Positions 8,220 through 20,007 of a stretch of DNA of 64,000 bases are shown here, in pieces. The stretch is from Pseudomonas taiwanensis (GTDB taxonomy: Bacteria; Pseudomonadota; Gammaproteobacteria; Pseudomonadales; Pseudomonadaceae), in assembly GCF_013393345.1 (NCBI RefSeq), contig NZ_QJRF01000040.1, positions 62,001-126,000 of the forward strand, written 5' to 3'. Within the stretch, counting starts at the first letter, position 1, and each line of letters starts with the position of its first letter. A program made the translations under genes and the position numbers. The notes below the pieces were generated by a model. That model searched no databases. It had not been told where the DNA came from and saw only the letters and a list, made by a program, of their open reading frames with translations.

Positions 8220-8458
8220 ACGGAGCGCGCTGCGCCTGTCCCGAGTGCACCTGCATCGTGGACGCCGACGCCGTGGTAGTTGATGGAAAAGCCTTCTGCT
8301 GCCCGGCGTGCGCCGAGGGCCATCCTTCCGACAACGCACAATGCCGGGACCCGAACTGCCAATGCGGCGAGGCCAATGCGCAAGACCAGCCGCGTGAAAC
8401 CCAGGTCGACCACGCCCTGGAGGAAACCTTCCCGGCGAGTGATCCGATTTCGCCGTGA
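8216..8458 (+). CDS. pmtA: Bacterial metallothionein (PmtA type)
   Basis: An 80-residue metal-sequestering protein. The Cys/His pattern of the family is complete: C-A-C-P-E-C-T-C near the start, C-C-P-A-C-A-E-G-H in the middle and C-R-D-P-N-C-Q-C-G after it. The tail ends E-E-T-F-P-A-S-D-P-I-S-P, as in P. aeruginosa PmtA (PA2140). It should bind Zn, Cd or Cu in the cytoplasm and supply thiols under oxidative stress. CTGGAGGG lies 6 bases before the ATG. The tandem repeat array starts 59 bases after it. Confidence 0.92.
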   Translation: MNGARCACPECTCIVDADAVVVDGKAFCCPACAEGHPSDNAQCRDPNCQCGEANAQDQPRETQVDHALEETFPASDPISP

Positions 8459-8516
8459 TTGGGGGCGGAGTCGCCGCCCCATCTCATCTGCCTCGCTTCA
8501 GGATGACTTGTGCCTC

Positions 8517-9082
8517 GCCGGCGCGAGTCACCCCTCGCCCGCTTGCGGGAGAGGGGCCGGGGGTGAGGGTAGCGTCAGGCCGGCTCGGAGTTCGTGGGCA
8601 GAACTGCGTCCTGCTTGGCGAATGAATTCGCCCCCACAGTAGAGTGCCCCCGGATGTACGGAGTCGCCGGCGCGAGTCACCCCTCGCCCTTTGGGAGAGG
8701 GGCCGGGGGTGAGGGTAGCGTCAGGCTAGCTGGGAGTTCGTGGGCAGAACTGCGTCCTGCTTGGCGAATGAATTCGCCCCCACAGTAGAGTGCCCCCGGA
8801 TGTACGGAGTCGCCGGCGCGAGTCACCCCTGGCCCTCCGGGAGAGGGGCCGGGGGTGAGGGTAGCGCCAGGCTAGCTGGGAGTTCGTGGGCAGAACTGTG
8901 TCCTGCTTGGCGAATGAATTCGCCCCCACAGTAGAGTGCCCCCGGATGTACGGAGTCGCCGGCGCGAGTCACCCCTCGCCCGCTTGCGGGAGAGGGGCCG
9001 GGGGAGAGGGTGGCGCCAGGCTAGCTGGGAGTTCGTGGGCAGAACTGCGTGCTGCTTGGCGAATGAATTCGCCCCTACAGGA
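8517..9082. repeat. Four-copy tandem array of a composite REP unit (about 146-149 bp)
   Basis: Copies start at about 8517, 8666, 8812 and 8958. Each has module A (GCGCGAGTCACCCCTCGCC and a GGGAGAGGGGCC complement that forms a hairpin, then GGGGGTGAGGG) and module C (GGGCAGAACTGCGTCCTGC, then GCGAATGAATTCGCC, itself a palindrome). Spacing is 149, 146 and 146. Several overlapping open frames across the array are produced by the repetition and are not genes. With the single REP element at 9106-9129 this explains all of the 8459-9137 gap. Confidence 0.9.
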
Positions 9083-9105
9083 ATTGTTAAGCCCGAGCAC
9101 GATCC

Positions 9106-9129
9106 TTCGCGAGCAAGCTCGCTCCTACA
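9106..9129. repeat. REP element
   Basis: TTCGCGAGCAAGCTCGCTCC plus TACA, the common form of the palindromic repeat in this window. Confidence 0.8.
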
Positions 9130-9137
9130 AAAACTCC

Positions 9138-9168
9138 AAAAAAAACCGTCGCCATACTGCTGCGACGG
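9138..9168 (-). terminator. Terminator of the Rho-N/SAP-like gene
   Basis: On the minus strand the stem CCGTCGC/GCGACGG has a 9-base loop and is followed by eight T residues. It lies 17 bases after the stop codon at 9185. Confidence 0.85.
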
Positions 9169-9184
9169 TCAGGGGAAGTCAGTG

Positions 9185-9562
9185 TCAAGCGCCCTTGCGC
9201 AGCGCCTCTATCAATTCGCCCTTGCGCATCTTCGAGCGCCCTGGAATGTTGCGCTTACGGGCCCGTTCCATCAGTTCGGTCTTGGTCATGCCATCGACCT
9301 TCTGGCCAGGACGGGGCACACCCTTGCGGGTGGCCGCTGCACGGCGTGCGGAGGATTTGCGTGCGGCTTTCTTTTCCCCTGCGCTGGTTTTCTGTCCTGA
9401 ACCGCCGGTGCGTTCGCCGCCGCCAGATTGCTTGTTGACCGTGGCCCATGCGCGGGACTCGGCTTCGTCCTTGGAAACGCCCTTGGCCTCGTAACTCTCC
9501 TCGATGTGCTCGGCCTTGCGCTTCTGTTTGTCGGTGTATTTGTCTTTGCTTCCGCGCGGCAT
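9185..9562 (-). CDS. Basic protein with Rho-N/SAP-like C-terminus
   Basis: A 125-residue basic protein. The N-terminal part (K-Y-T-D-K-Q-K-R-K-A-E-H-I-E-E-S-Y) is a charged helix seen in proteins annotated as plasmid stabilisation proteins in Pseudomonas. A Lys/Ser/Gly linker follows. The last 40 residues (M-T-K-T-E-L-M-E-R-A-R-K-R-N-I, then M-R-K-G-E-L-I-E-A-L-R) match the Rho-N/SAP helix-extended-helix pattern that binds nucleic acid. AGGAGGAG precedes the ATG. The plasmid label is historical; nothing here suggests a plasmid. Confidence 0.7.
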   Translation of the reverse strand: MPRGSKDKYTDKQKRKAEHIEESYEAKGVSKDEAESRAWATVNKQSGGGERTGGSGQKTSAGEKKAARKSSARRAAATRKGVPRPGQKVDGMTKTELMERARKRNIPGRSKMRKGELIEALRKGA

Positions 9563-9676
9563 GGCGTGCTCCTCCTAAAGGTCGCCTGCGGCTTGAACGC
9601 CGCATGGCCTTATTTTGGAAGAGGCGCTCGGGGCCCCGTGGTTCGCTTCAGCGGATGAACGGTGCTCCGATAGCTC

Positions 9677-9704
9677 GAACCGCTTCGCCTCCGCTGGTTT
9701 CAGA
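9677..9704 (+). promoter_or_regulatory. ECF-sigma-type promoter candidate for the mgtC-like gene
   Basis: GAACCG, 17 bases, TCAGA, ending 28 bases before the start codon. Confidence 0.45.
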
Positions 9705-9732
9705 ATTTCATGGGGTCCGTCTGGAGAGCACC

Positions 9733-10278
9733 ATGGAATTGGGCGAGCGCATCCTCAACACCCTGCTGGCGGAGTTCGCCGACCTTGGCCACGTGGAAGG
9801 ACTGGTTCGGGCGCTGCTGCGCTTTCTGCTGGCGATCTTCCTTGGCGGTCTGCTCGGCTACGAACGGGAGGTCAAGGGCAAGTCGGCCGGCATGCGCACC
9901 CATATGCTGGTCTGCCTCGGTGCGGCGCTCTTCATCATGGCACTGGAGCAGGACGGCGCAGGCCACGACGCCATCAGCCGGGTCATCCAGGGCATCGCCG
10001 CCGGTATCGGTTTCCTTTGCGCCGGTACCATCCTCAAAGGACGCAGCCCGGCCGATGTCCAGGGCCTGACCACTGCCGCCGGCCTCTGGGCGGCAACCGC
10101 AATCGGGGTCGCCGTCGGGATGGGACGAGAGGCAACCGCTGTGCTTGGCACCCTGCTGGCGCTGATGGTCCTGCACGTAGTGCCGTTCCTGGTCGATCCG
10201 GCAGGGAATGGTAAGGATGACGTGGAGGACGCGCCGGCGCACAACGACGAGAGGGACGAGAAAGACGAGAAGCCGTAG
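9733..10278 (+). CDS. MgtC/SapB family membrane protein
   Basis: A 181-residue inner-membrane protein with four or five hydrophobic helices. The family signature is clear: G-G-L-L-G-Y-E-R-E, then K-S-A-G-M-R-T-H-M-L-V-C-L-G-A-A-L-F, and the third-helix motif G-I-G-F-L-C-A-G-T-I. The tail is acidic and charged. It lacks the C-terminal ACT-like domain of long MgtC proteins. Relatives support growth at low Mg2+ or acid stress and can restrain the F1Fo ATPase, but the short SapB-like branch is uncharacterised. The start is placed at the ATG after GGAGAGC; a longer in-frame extension upstream has no ribosome site. Confidence 0.85.
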   Translation: MELGERILNTLLAEFADLGHVEGLVRALLRFLLAIFLGGLLGYEREVKGKSAGMRTHMLVCLGAALFIMALEQDGAGHDAISRVIQGIAAGIGFLCAGTILKGRSPADVQGLTTAAGLWAATAIGVAVGMGREATAVLGTLLALMVLHVVPFLVDPAGNGKDDVEDAPAHNDERDEKDEKP

Positions 10279-10289
10279 GAAATCCACCT

Positions 10290-10316
10290 GAACTTTCCTG
10301 CCGTCGTGCCCTCGGA
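10290..10316 (+). promoter_or_regulatory. ECF-sigma-type promoter candidate for glgE-treS-glgB
   Basis: GAACTT, 16 bases, TCGGA. The -35 box equals the AlgU/sigma-E consensus and the -10 box is one base off TCTGA. It lies 92 bases before the glgE start. Confidence 0.55.
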
Positions 10317-10408
10317 ATCCCAGTAGCCCACCCCATCGAATGCAGGTCCTCCGGGTCGGGCCGACTCAACCGATTGCATCGTCTGAACGGCGTTCAAGGA
10401 GCCAGAGC

Positions 10409-12394
10409 ATGCTTCCGGCGCAAGAAGGCGAATCCACGGCGATTCGCGCAGCACGAGAACCCCGGTTGTGCATCGAGGGCGTGGAGCCAGTGGTCGAAGG
10501 CGGCCGCTTTCCGGTCAAGTGCATCAGCGGGCAGGCCCTGGAAGTCCGGGCGGTCATCTTCGCCGACGGCCATGACCAACTGGCGGCGGATCTGCTGTGG
10601 AGGATGACGGGGCAGGCGGACTGGCGGCGCACGCCCATGGAGCTGCTCGGCAACGACCATTGGACCGCATGGTTGAGGCCCGAGGGAGAAGGGCACCTGG
10701 AGTTCGTCATCGAGGCTTGGCAGGACGTCTTCGCGAGCTTTCGCTATGAGCTGACCAAGAAATACGGTGCTGGCGTGCCGGTCCCCCTCGAACTGGCCGA
10801 AGGTGCGTCGCTGGTCCGGCAAATCGCGGGCGAGGCGCCGTCGCACATGAGCGGCGAACTGGAGCAGTTCCTCGCGCGGCTGGATGGCTGCCAGGGTATC
10901 CAGGACCAGGTAGCGCTGTTCATCGAGCCCGAGGTCGGCAACCTGATGCGCCGCGCCGAGCACCGCCCGCACCTGCTGCGCAGCCCTGCATACCCGGTGG
11001 AGGTGGAAAGACACCTCGCGCTGTTTGGCAGCTGGTACGAGCTGTTCCCCCGTTCCGAAAGCCCTGACCCGACTCGCCACGGCACCTTCGCCGATGTCCG
11101 TCGGCGCCTGCCGGACATCGCCAGGATGGGCTTCGACGTGCTCTATTTCCCGCCCATCCATCCCATCGGCCGCACTCACCGCAAGGGTCCCAACAACAGC
11201 TTGCGCGCCGGCCCTGATGATCCCGGCAGTCCCTATGCGATCGGCAGCGAGGAGGGCGGCCACGAGGCCGTGCATCCTGAACTGGGCAGCCTGGAAGACT
11301 TCCGCATGCTGGTGGATTCGGCCCATGCCCATGGCCTGGAAGTGGCGCTGGACTTCGCCATCCAGTGTTCCCCCGACCACCCGTGGCTGAAGCAGCATCC
11401 CGGCTGGTTCAGCTGGCGACCGGACGGCACCATCCGCCACGCGGAAAATCCGCCGAAGAAGTACGAAGACATCGTCAACGTCGATTTCTATGCCGAACAG
11501 GCCATCCCCGGTCTCTGGCTGGGCCTGCGCGACGTGGTGCTCGGCTGGGTGGACCAGGGCGTCAGCCTGTTTCGCGTCGACAACCCGCACACCAAGCCGC
11601 TGCCGTTCTGGGAATGGCTGATCGCCGAAGTACGGCAGCGTCACCCGCAAGTGATCTTCCTCTCCGAGGCCTTCACCCGGCCGGCGATGATGGCGCGGCT
11701 GGGCAAGATCGGCTTCAGCCAGAGCTACACCTACTTCACCTGGCGCAATACCAAGGCCGAGCTGCAGAAGTACCTGACCGAGCTCAACCAGCCGCCGTGG
11801 CGGGACTGCTACCGGCCCAACTTCTTCGTCAATACGCCGGACATCAATCCCTTCTTCCTGCACCACAGCGGGCGCCCCGGTTTTCTCATCCGCGCGGCGC
11901 TGGCCACCATGGGCTCCGGACTCTGGGGCATGTACGCAGGTTTCGAGCTGTGCGAATCGGCGCCTGTGCCCGGCAAGGAGGAATACCTGGACTCGGAGAA
12001 ATACCAGCTGCGTGCGCGGAACTACGACTCGCCGGGCAACATCCGCGCCGAGATCACCCAGCTGAACATGATCCGTCGCGACAACCCCGCCCTGCAGACC
12101 CACCTCGGCTACAAGGCCTACAACGCCTGGAACGACCAGATCCTCTACTTCGGCAAGCGCACCGAAGACTTGTCGAACTTCATCCTCATCGCCATCAGCC
12201 TCGATCCGCAGCAGCCCCAGGAAGCGCATTTCGAACTGCCCCTGTGGGAGTTCGGTCTGGCTGACGACGCCGACCTGGAAGGCGAAGACCTCATGAGCGG
12301 CCACCGCTGGACCTGGCACGGCAAGGAGCAATGGATGCGCATCGACCCCGCGCACCTGCCGTTCGGTATCTGGCGCGTCCGCCCGGTCCGTTGA
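10409..12394 (+). CDS. glgE: GlgE, maltose-1-phosphate alpha-1,4-glucan maltosyltransferase
   Basis: A 661-residue GH13_3 enzyme that adds maltosyl units from alpha-maltose-1-phosphate to linear alpha-glucan. An N-terminal immunoglobulin-like region precedes the (beta/alpha)8 barrel. Catalytic residues are visible: nucleophile D391 in F-R-V-D-N-P-H-T-K, acid/base E420 in L-S-E-A-F-T-R-P, and D478 in N-T-P-D-I-N-P, spaced as in characterised GlgE. The I-H-P-I-G-R-T-H-R-K-G loop is also typical. The ATG at 10409 follows AAGGAG; the open frame extends 23 codons further upstream without a ribosome site. First gene of glgE-treS/mak-glgB, with 16 bases to treS. Confidence 0.95.
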   Translation: MLPAQEGESTAIRAAREPRLCIEGVEPVVEGGRFPVKCISGQALEVRAVIFADGHDQLAADLLWRMTGQADWRRTPMELLGNDHWTAWLRPEGEGHLEFVIEAWQDVFASFRYELTKKYGAGVPVPLELAEGASLVRQIAGEAPSHMSGELEQFLARLDGCQGIQDQVALFIEPEVGNLMRRAEHRPHLLRSPAYPVEVERHLALFGSWYELFPRSESPDPTRHGTFADVRRRLPDIARMGFDVLYFPPIHPIGRTHRKGPNNSLRAGPDDPGSPYAIGSEEGGHEAVHPELGSLEDFRMLVDSAHAHGLEVALDFAIQCSPDHPWLKQHPGWFSWRPDGTIRHAENPPKKYEDIVNVDFYAEQAIPGLWLGLRDVVLGWVDQGVSLFRVDNPHTKPLPFWEWLIAEVRQRHPQVIFLSEAFTRPAMMARLGKIGFSQSYTYFTWRNTKAELQKYLTELNQPPWRDCYRPNFFVNTPDINPFFLHHSGRPGFLIRAALATMGSGLWGMYAGFELCESAPVPGKEEYLDSEKYQLRARNYDSPGNIRAEITQLNMIRRDNPALQTHLGYKAYNAWNDQILYFGKRTEDLSNFILIAISLDPQQPQEAHFELPLWEFGLADDADLEGEDLMSGHRWTWHGKEQWMRIDPAHLPFGIWRVRPVR

Positions 12395-12410
12395 GAACAG
12401 GAGTATCCCC

Positions 12411-15715
<3,305 letters not shown>

Positions 15716-15719
<4 letters not shown>

Positions 15720-17878
15720 TCGATGAACGACTGGAACGCCTGCGACGGGCGGAAGAAGCGGACCCCTTCAGTTTTCTCGGCCCCCATGCCGAGACGGACG
15801 GAATACGGGTGCGGACATGGCTGCCGGGCGCCGAGGCGGTGGAGTTGCTGGACGCCACCGACCAGAGCTCGCTTGGCGCGATGCACAGGACCGACCCTGA
15901 GGGACTCTTCGAGGGGTTGATGGCAGAACCGCGCCCCTACCTGTTACGAATCCAATGGCCCGGCGGGCAGCAATTGACGGAAGACCCCTATGCGTTCGGC
16001 GCACTGCTCGGCGATGTCGATCTCTATCTGTTCGCCGAGGGCAATCACCGGGAATTGGGCAACTGCCTGGGGGCGCAGCTTATCGATCAGGGCGGCATAC
16101 CCGGTGTGCGCTTCGCCGTCTGGGCGCCTAATGCGCGGCGGGTGTCCGTGGTCGGCGATTTCAACGCCTGGGATGGACGTCGGCACCCCATGCGCAAGCG
16201 TTACCCGGCCGGTATCTGGGAACTCTTCATCCCGCGCCTGCAGGCTGGCGAACGTTACAAGTATGAAATTCTCGGTGCCGAAGGGCTGCTGCCCTTGAAG
16301 GCCGACCCGGTGGGGCTGGCCAGCGAGCTGCCGCCCGAGACCAGTTCCCGGGTGGCCGGGCCGCTGGAGTTCGACTGGAAGGACCAGGAGTGGATGGCGC
16401 GCCGCAAGGTCGGCCAGCAACATGACCAGCCGCTAACCATCTACGAGCTTCACGCCGGTTCCTGGCAATGGTTCGAAGATCGGCCACCGAACTGGGCGGA
16501 ACTGGCCGAATCCCTGATCCCCTACATCCTGGAAATGGGGTTCACCCATATCGAACTGATGCCGATCATGGAGCACCCCTTCGGCGGCTCCTGGGGCTAT
16601 CAACCGCTTTCGATGTTCGCGCCCACAGCACGCCTGGGCAGCCCGCAGGACTTCGCCGCTTTCGTCGATGCCTGCCATGGTTCGGGAATCGGCGTGATCC
16701 TGGACTGGGTGCCGGCGCACTTTCCCACCGACGAGCACGGGCTGGCCCGCTTCGACGGCACGGCGTTGTACGAATACGAGCACCCCTTCGAAGGTTTCCA
16801 CCAGGACTGGGACACGCTGATCTACAACCTGGGCCGCACGGAAGTCCACGGCTTCATGTTGGCCTCGGCGCTGCACTGGCTGCGGGTCTATCACGTCGAC
16901 GGCCTGCGGGTGGACGCGGTGGCCTCGATGCTTTACCGGGACTATTCACGCAAGGAAGGCGAATGGATTCCCAACCGTCACGGCGGACGCGAAAACCTGG
17001 AGGCCATCGAGTTTCTTCGCCATCTCAACGAGGTGGTGCGCAGCGAGGTACCGGGAGCGATGGTCATCGCCGAAGAGTCCACCGCCTGGCCGGGCGTCAG
17101 CCACCCCGCAGCGGAAGGCGGCCTGGGCTTCGCCTACAAATGGAACATGGGCTGGATGCATGACAGCCTCGCCTACATTCAGAAAGAACCGATCCACCGC
17201 AAGCACCATCACCACCAGGTGACCTTCGGTCTGCTCTATGCCTTTTCCGAACACTTCATCCTGCCGATCTCCCACGACGAGGTGGTGCATGGCAAAGGCT
17301 CGCTGCTGGGACGGATGCCGGGTGACCGCTGGCAACAGTTCGCCAACCTGCGCCTGTACCTCAGCTTCATGTGGACCCATCCGGGCAAGAAGCTGCTGTT
17401 CATGGGCTGCGAGTACGGCCAATGGCGCGAATGGGACCACGACCAGCAACTGGACTGGTACCTGCTGCGCTATCCAGAGCACGCGGCGATTCGGGAGCTG
17501 GTGAAGGAACTCAACGCCCATTACCGACGGGAGCCGGCGCTCTATCAGCGCGACGGGCGCGCCGAGGGTTTCCAGTGGCTGATAGGCGACGACTTCCACA
17601 ACAGTGTCTTCGCCTGGTTACGCCATGGCGACGACGGCAAGCCGTTGCTGGTGGTGCACAACTTCACGCCCGAACCGCGCCGCGACTACCGAATCGGCGT
17701 TCCCCGGGCGGGACTCTGGCAATTGCTGCTGAATACGGATGACGCGCGCTTCAGCGGCTCCGGCGCCGGTACCCAGGGGGCACTCGACAGTGAGCTGGTG
17801 ATCTCCCATGGCGAGGCCCAGTCGCTGCTGTTGGACCTTCCACCCCTGGGCACGCTGATATTCCGACCGGAGCGCTGA
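15716..17878 (+). CDS. glgB: GlgB, 1,4-alpha-glucan branching enzyme
   Basis: A 720-residue GH13_9 enzyme that introduces alpha-1,6 branches into the glucan made by GlgE or GlgA. Two N-terminal carbohydrate-binding (CBM48-type) segments precede the barrel; the second includes [18 protein letters not shown]. Catalytic D400 lies in [12 protein letters not shown] and E453 in [10 protein letters not shown], with S-H-D-E-V-V-H-G-K further on. The length matches family members. It starts inside the treS stop codon and is the last gene of the operon; a CBS gene converges from the other side 31 bases later. Confidence 0.95.
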
Positions 17879-17909
17879 CGCAGGGCTGCCGGCCGGAACG
17901 GCTGATGCA

Positions 17910-18323
17910 TCAGTGAGCGCGGGCAACGCCCTGCAGCACCGTGGCACTGGCGTGTTCACTGCGGCAGGCGGCGATATTGCCCAGCGATACCACGCCCACG
18001 AGCCTCTTTTCGCGATTGAGCACCGGCAGGCGACGCAACTGGATCTGCGCCATGTTCTCGGCGACGTGCTGGACGTCCTCGTCCTCGAAGCAGTAACGGA
18101 TGTCGCCGCTCATCACCTGGCGCACCGGCGTATCCGCGCCAAGGCCGGCTGCGACGCCACGGAGGGCGATATCCCGGTCGGTCACCATGCCCACCAGCCG
18201 ATCACCTTCGTGTACCAGGATCGCGCCGCTGTCGATGCTTTCCATGAGCGAGGCGACTTCGCGCAGGCTCCGATCAGGGGTAGTGGTCTGGACGTTTCGC
18301 GTCATGATTTCGCTGATTCTCAT
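17910..18323 (-). CDS. Tandem CBS-domain protein
   Basis: A 137-residue cytoplasmic protein made of a single CBS pair, with I-M-T-R-N-V-Q-T near the start, G-D-R-L-V-G-M-V-T-D-R-D-I-A-L-R closing the first domain and R-L-V-G-V-V-S-L-G-N-I in the second. CBS pairs sense adenosyl nucleotides and often regulate partners. Small stand-alone versions are common stress-induced proteins in Pseudomonas. A second member survives as a 30-codon C-terminal remnant at 45145-45240. It is convergent with glgB. A promoter candidate lies 51-77 bases upstream. Confidence 0.85.
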   Translation of the reverse strand: MRISEIMTRNVQTTTPDRSLREVASLMESIDSGAILVHEGDRLVGMVTDRDIALRGVAAGLGADTPVRQVMSGDIRYCFEDEDVQHVAENMAQIQLRRLPVLNREKRLVGVVSLGNIAACRSEHASATVLQGVARAH

Positions 18324-18373
18324 CTTGGGTACTCCCTATCAATGCAAAGGCCCCGGTTGGGGCGCCTGAAAGA

Positions 18374-18400
18374 GTCGACTGACCTGCTCCCCGGTCGTTC
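18374..18400 (-). promoter_or_regulatory. ECF-sigma-type promoter candidate for the CBS gene
   Basis: On the minus strand GAACGA, 16 bases, TCGAC. A weaker match to the set than most. Confidence 0.3.
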
Positions 18401-18533
18401 AGGTTGTTTCGTCAGTACCGGCCATCCGCGGGGCCGAACACCACGCGGAAAAAGTCAGTCACCTGTTAGGAACCGACCTGGTCGTCCAGGCGAAGCCACG
18501 AACGAGCCGGAGTGCCCGGCATGGGAGGCGGTC

Positions 18534-18983
18534 ATGACTGATCCACACGAAACGGCAAGGGTGCTCAATGGCCTGGTGCAGACCTGCAAGGATGGCGAAG
18601 AAGGGTTTCGCACCTGCGCCAAGGCGGTGCTGAGCCCGCCGCTGCAGCAGATGCTCGAAGCCCGCGCCGAGGAATGCGCGGCAGCGGCGGAGAAACTGCA
18701 GGGGATGGTGATGGAACTGGGCGACGTCCCTGAAGAGCACACCAGCGCCGGCGGCGACATGCACCGCCGCTGGATCAATTTCAAGGCGCTGATCACCGGG
18801 CAGAACGAGAAAGCCATCCTCGATGAGTGCGAGCGGGGCGAAGACGCGGCGATGCACAACTACGAGAAGGCCCTCGATGAGGCCTTGCCACCGGCAGTCC
18901 GCGAGGTCGTGCAGATGCAGTACGCCGGGGTGATCCGCAATCACGGGCAAATGCGCGCGCTAAGGGATAGTGGGCGGATTTGA
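18534..18983 (+). CDS. PA2169/DUF2383 family four-helix protein, copy 2
   Basis: A 149-residue protein with the same landmarks as copy 1: V-L-N-G-L-V-Q-T-C-K-D-G-E-E-G-F, D-M-H-R-R-W in the middle and E-K-A-I-L-D-E-C-E-R-G-E-D. The start follows GGGAGGCG. A longer in-frame extension reaches back across the CBS region and is not coding. I found no ECF-type promoter motif here, unlike copy 1. A repeat-bearing gap follows. Confidence 0.85.
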   Translation: MTDPHETARVLNGLVQTCKDGEEGFRTCAKAVLSPPLQQMLEARAEECAAAAEKLQGMVMELGDVPEEHTSAGGDMHRRWINFKALITGQNEKAILDECERGEDAAMHNYEKALDEALPPAVREVVQMQYAGVIRNHGQMRALRDSGRI

Positions 18984-19013
18984 GTGCTGGGCTTCCGAGT
19001 CAGCCTGACCCAG

Positions 19014-19210
19014 CCCTCACCCCCGGCCCCTCTCCCGGTGGTAGAGGGGTGACTCGCGCCTGTACGGGACAGACAATCCTGAAACTCCCGCGGATCGTGA
19101 TCCCCCGCGGTTGCCAAATTTCAGGCTGCTGGCTGCTTCAGGACTGATAGTGCGTCACCGACGCGAGTCACCCCTCGCCCTCTGGGAGAGGGGCCGGGGG
19201 TGAGGGGGGT
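19014..19210. repeat. Inverted pair of module-A repeats flanking a 48-bp hairpin
   Basis: Module A occurs in reverse orientation at about 19014-19060 and in direct orientation at about 19161-19210. Between them (19078-19125) CCTGAAA pairs with TTTCAGG and encloses two CCGCGG hexamers, which would form a long imperfect hairpin. The element fills most of the 18984-19236 gap and may act as a bidirectional terminator or an RNA-end protector between two convergent units. Confidence 0.75.
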
Positions 19211-19236
19211 GTCAGGCGTGCGCGGAGCCCATGCCA

Positions 19237-20007
19237 TCACGAATACCGCGCCGAATGATGCGGATAATCCCCCACCCGCGCCCCGATCACCATTTCGCTG
19301 AACCAGTTGGTGAGAATCTTCGTGTAGGCCTGCTGGTCGCAGTCCTGGCTCATGGCGTGGTCGGCGCCGTCAAGTATCCGGTGGGTCAGCGAATGGGCCT
19401 TCTCGAACGCCGCGCGGTAGCTCATCAGGGTGGTATGGGGCACGAAGGTGTCGTGCTCGGACTCCACCAGCAGCACATCACCGGCAAAAGCAGAGCAAGC
19501 CTTCAGGGCCAGATTGTCGATGGGATTCCACGGAATGTTCCGGTATCGCGCCAGCCGCGCCACGTCCAGCAGATGCTTGGGCGAGTCCCATTCGTCGTCC
19601 CAGTACAGCGCCGGCACTCTTAGCGCCAGCCATTTCACCGGCCGCATCGTGGTGAGGAAGGTCGCCAGGTAGCCGCCGTAGCTGCTGCCGATCACTGCGA
19701 TGCATTCCGAATCGATCGCCGGATGGGTGGCCAGCCGGTCGTAGGCCGCGACTATGTCGTCGAGGTTGTGCCGGCGGGTGACGCTTTCCTTGGAGGCGAT
19801 GGTCTTCTCGTGGCCGCGCAAGTCGAAGGTCAGGCACACGCAACCGAGGCCGGCGATACCGCGGGCGCGAGCCAGGTCGCGCTGCTGGCTGCCGCCCCAG
19901 CCATGCACGAAGAGAACGCCCGGGACTCGGGTCTCGGGCGCGAGGAGCGTTCCGGCAATTGCTTCATTATCCACCACGATCTCCACTTGTTCGCTATGTG
20001 CTGTCAT
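19237..20007 (-). CDS. Alpha/beta hydrolase (S9-like/dienelactone-type)
   Basis: A 256-residue soluble hydrolase. The oxyanion motif is V-H-G-W-G-G, the nucleophile elbow G-S-S-Y-G-G, and the catalytic His is near G-A-D-H-A-M-S, with an Asp in S-E-H-D-T-F-V-P. The start is the ATG at 20007, which overlaps the end of the DUF3182 gene by 14 bases; upstream in-frame codons are not needed. It is last in a three-gene operon with DUF3182 and a small secreted protein. Esterase or peptidase activity is plausible; the substrate is unknown. Confidence 0.85.
   Translation of the reverse strand: MTAHSEQVEIVVDNEAIAGTLLAPETRVPGVLFVHGWGGSQQRDLARARGIAGLGCVCLTFDLRGHEKTIASKESVTRRHNLDDIVAAYDRLATHPAIDSECIAVIGSSYGGYLATFLTTMRPVKWLALRVPALYWDDEWDSPKHLLDVARLARYRNIPWNPIDNLALKACSAFAGDVLLVESEHDTFVPHTTLMSYRAAFEKAHSLTHRILDGADHAMSQDCDQQAYTKILTNWFSEMVIGARVGDYPHHSARYS

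Noticed and set aside
8594-9494. Several 64-202-codon frames with repeated protein sequence
   Set aside because: Produced by the tandem repeat array; the same peptide recurs with the DNA period and there are no ribosome sites.
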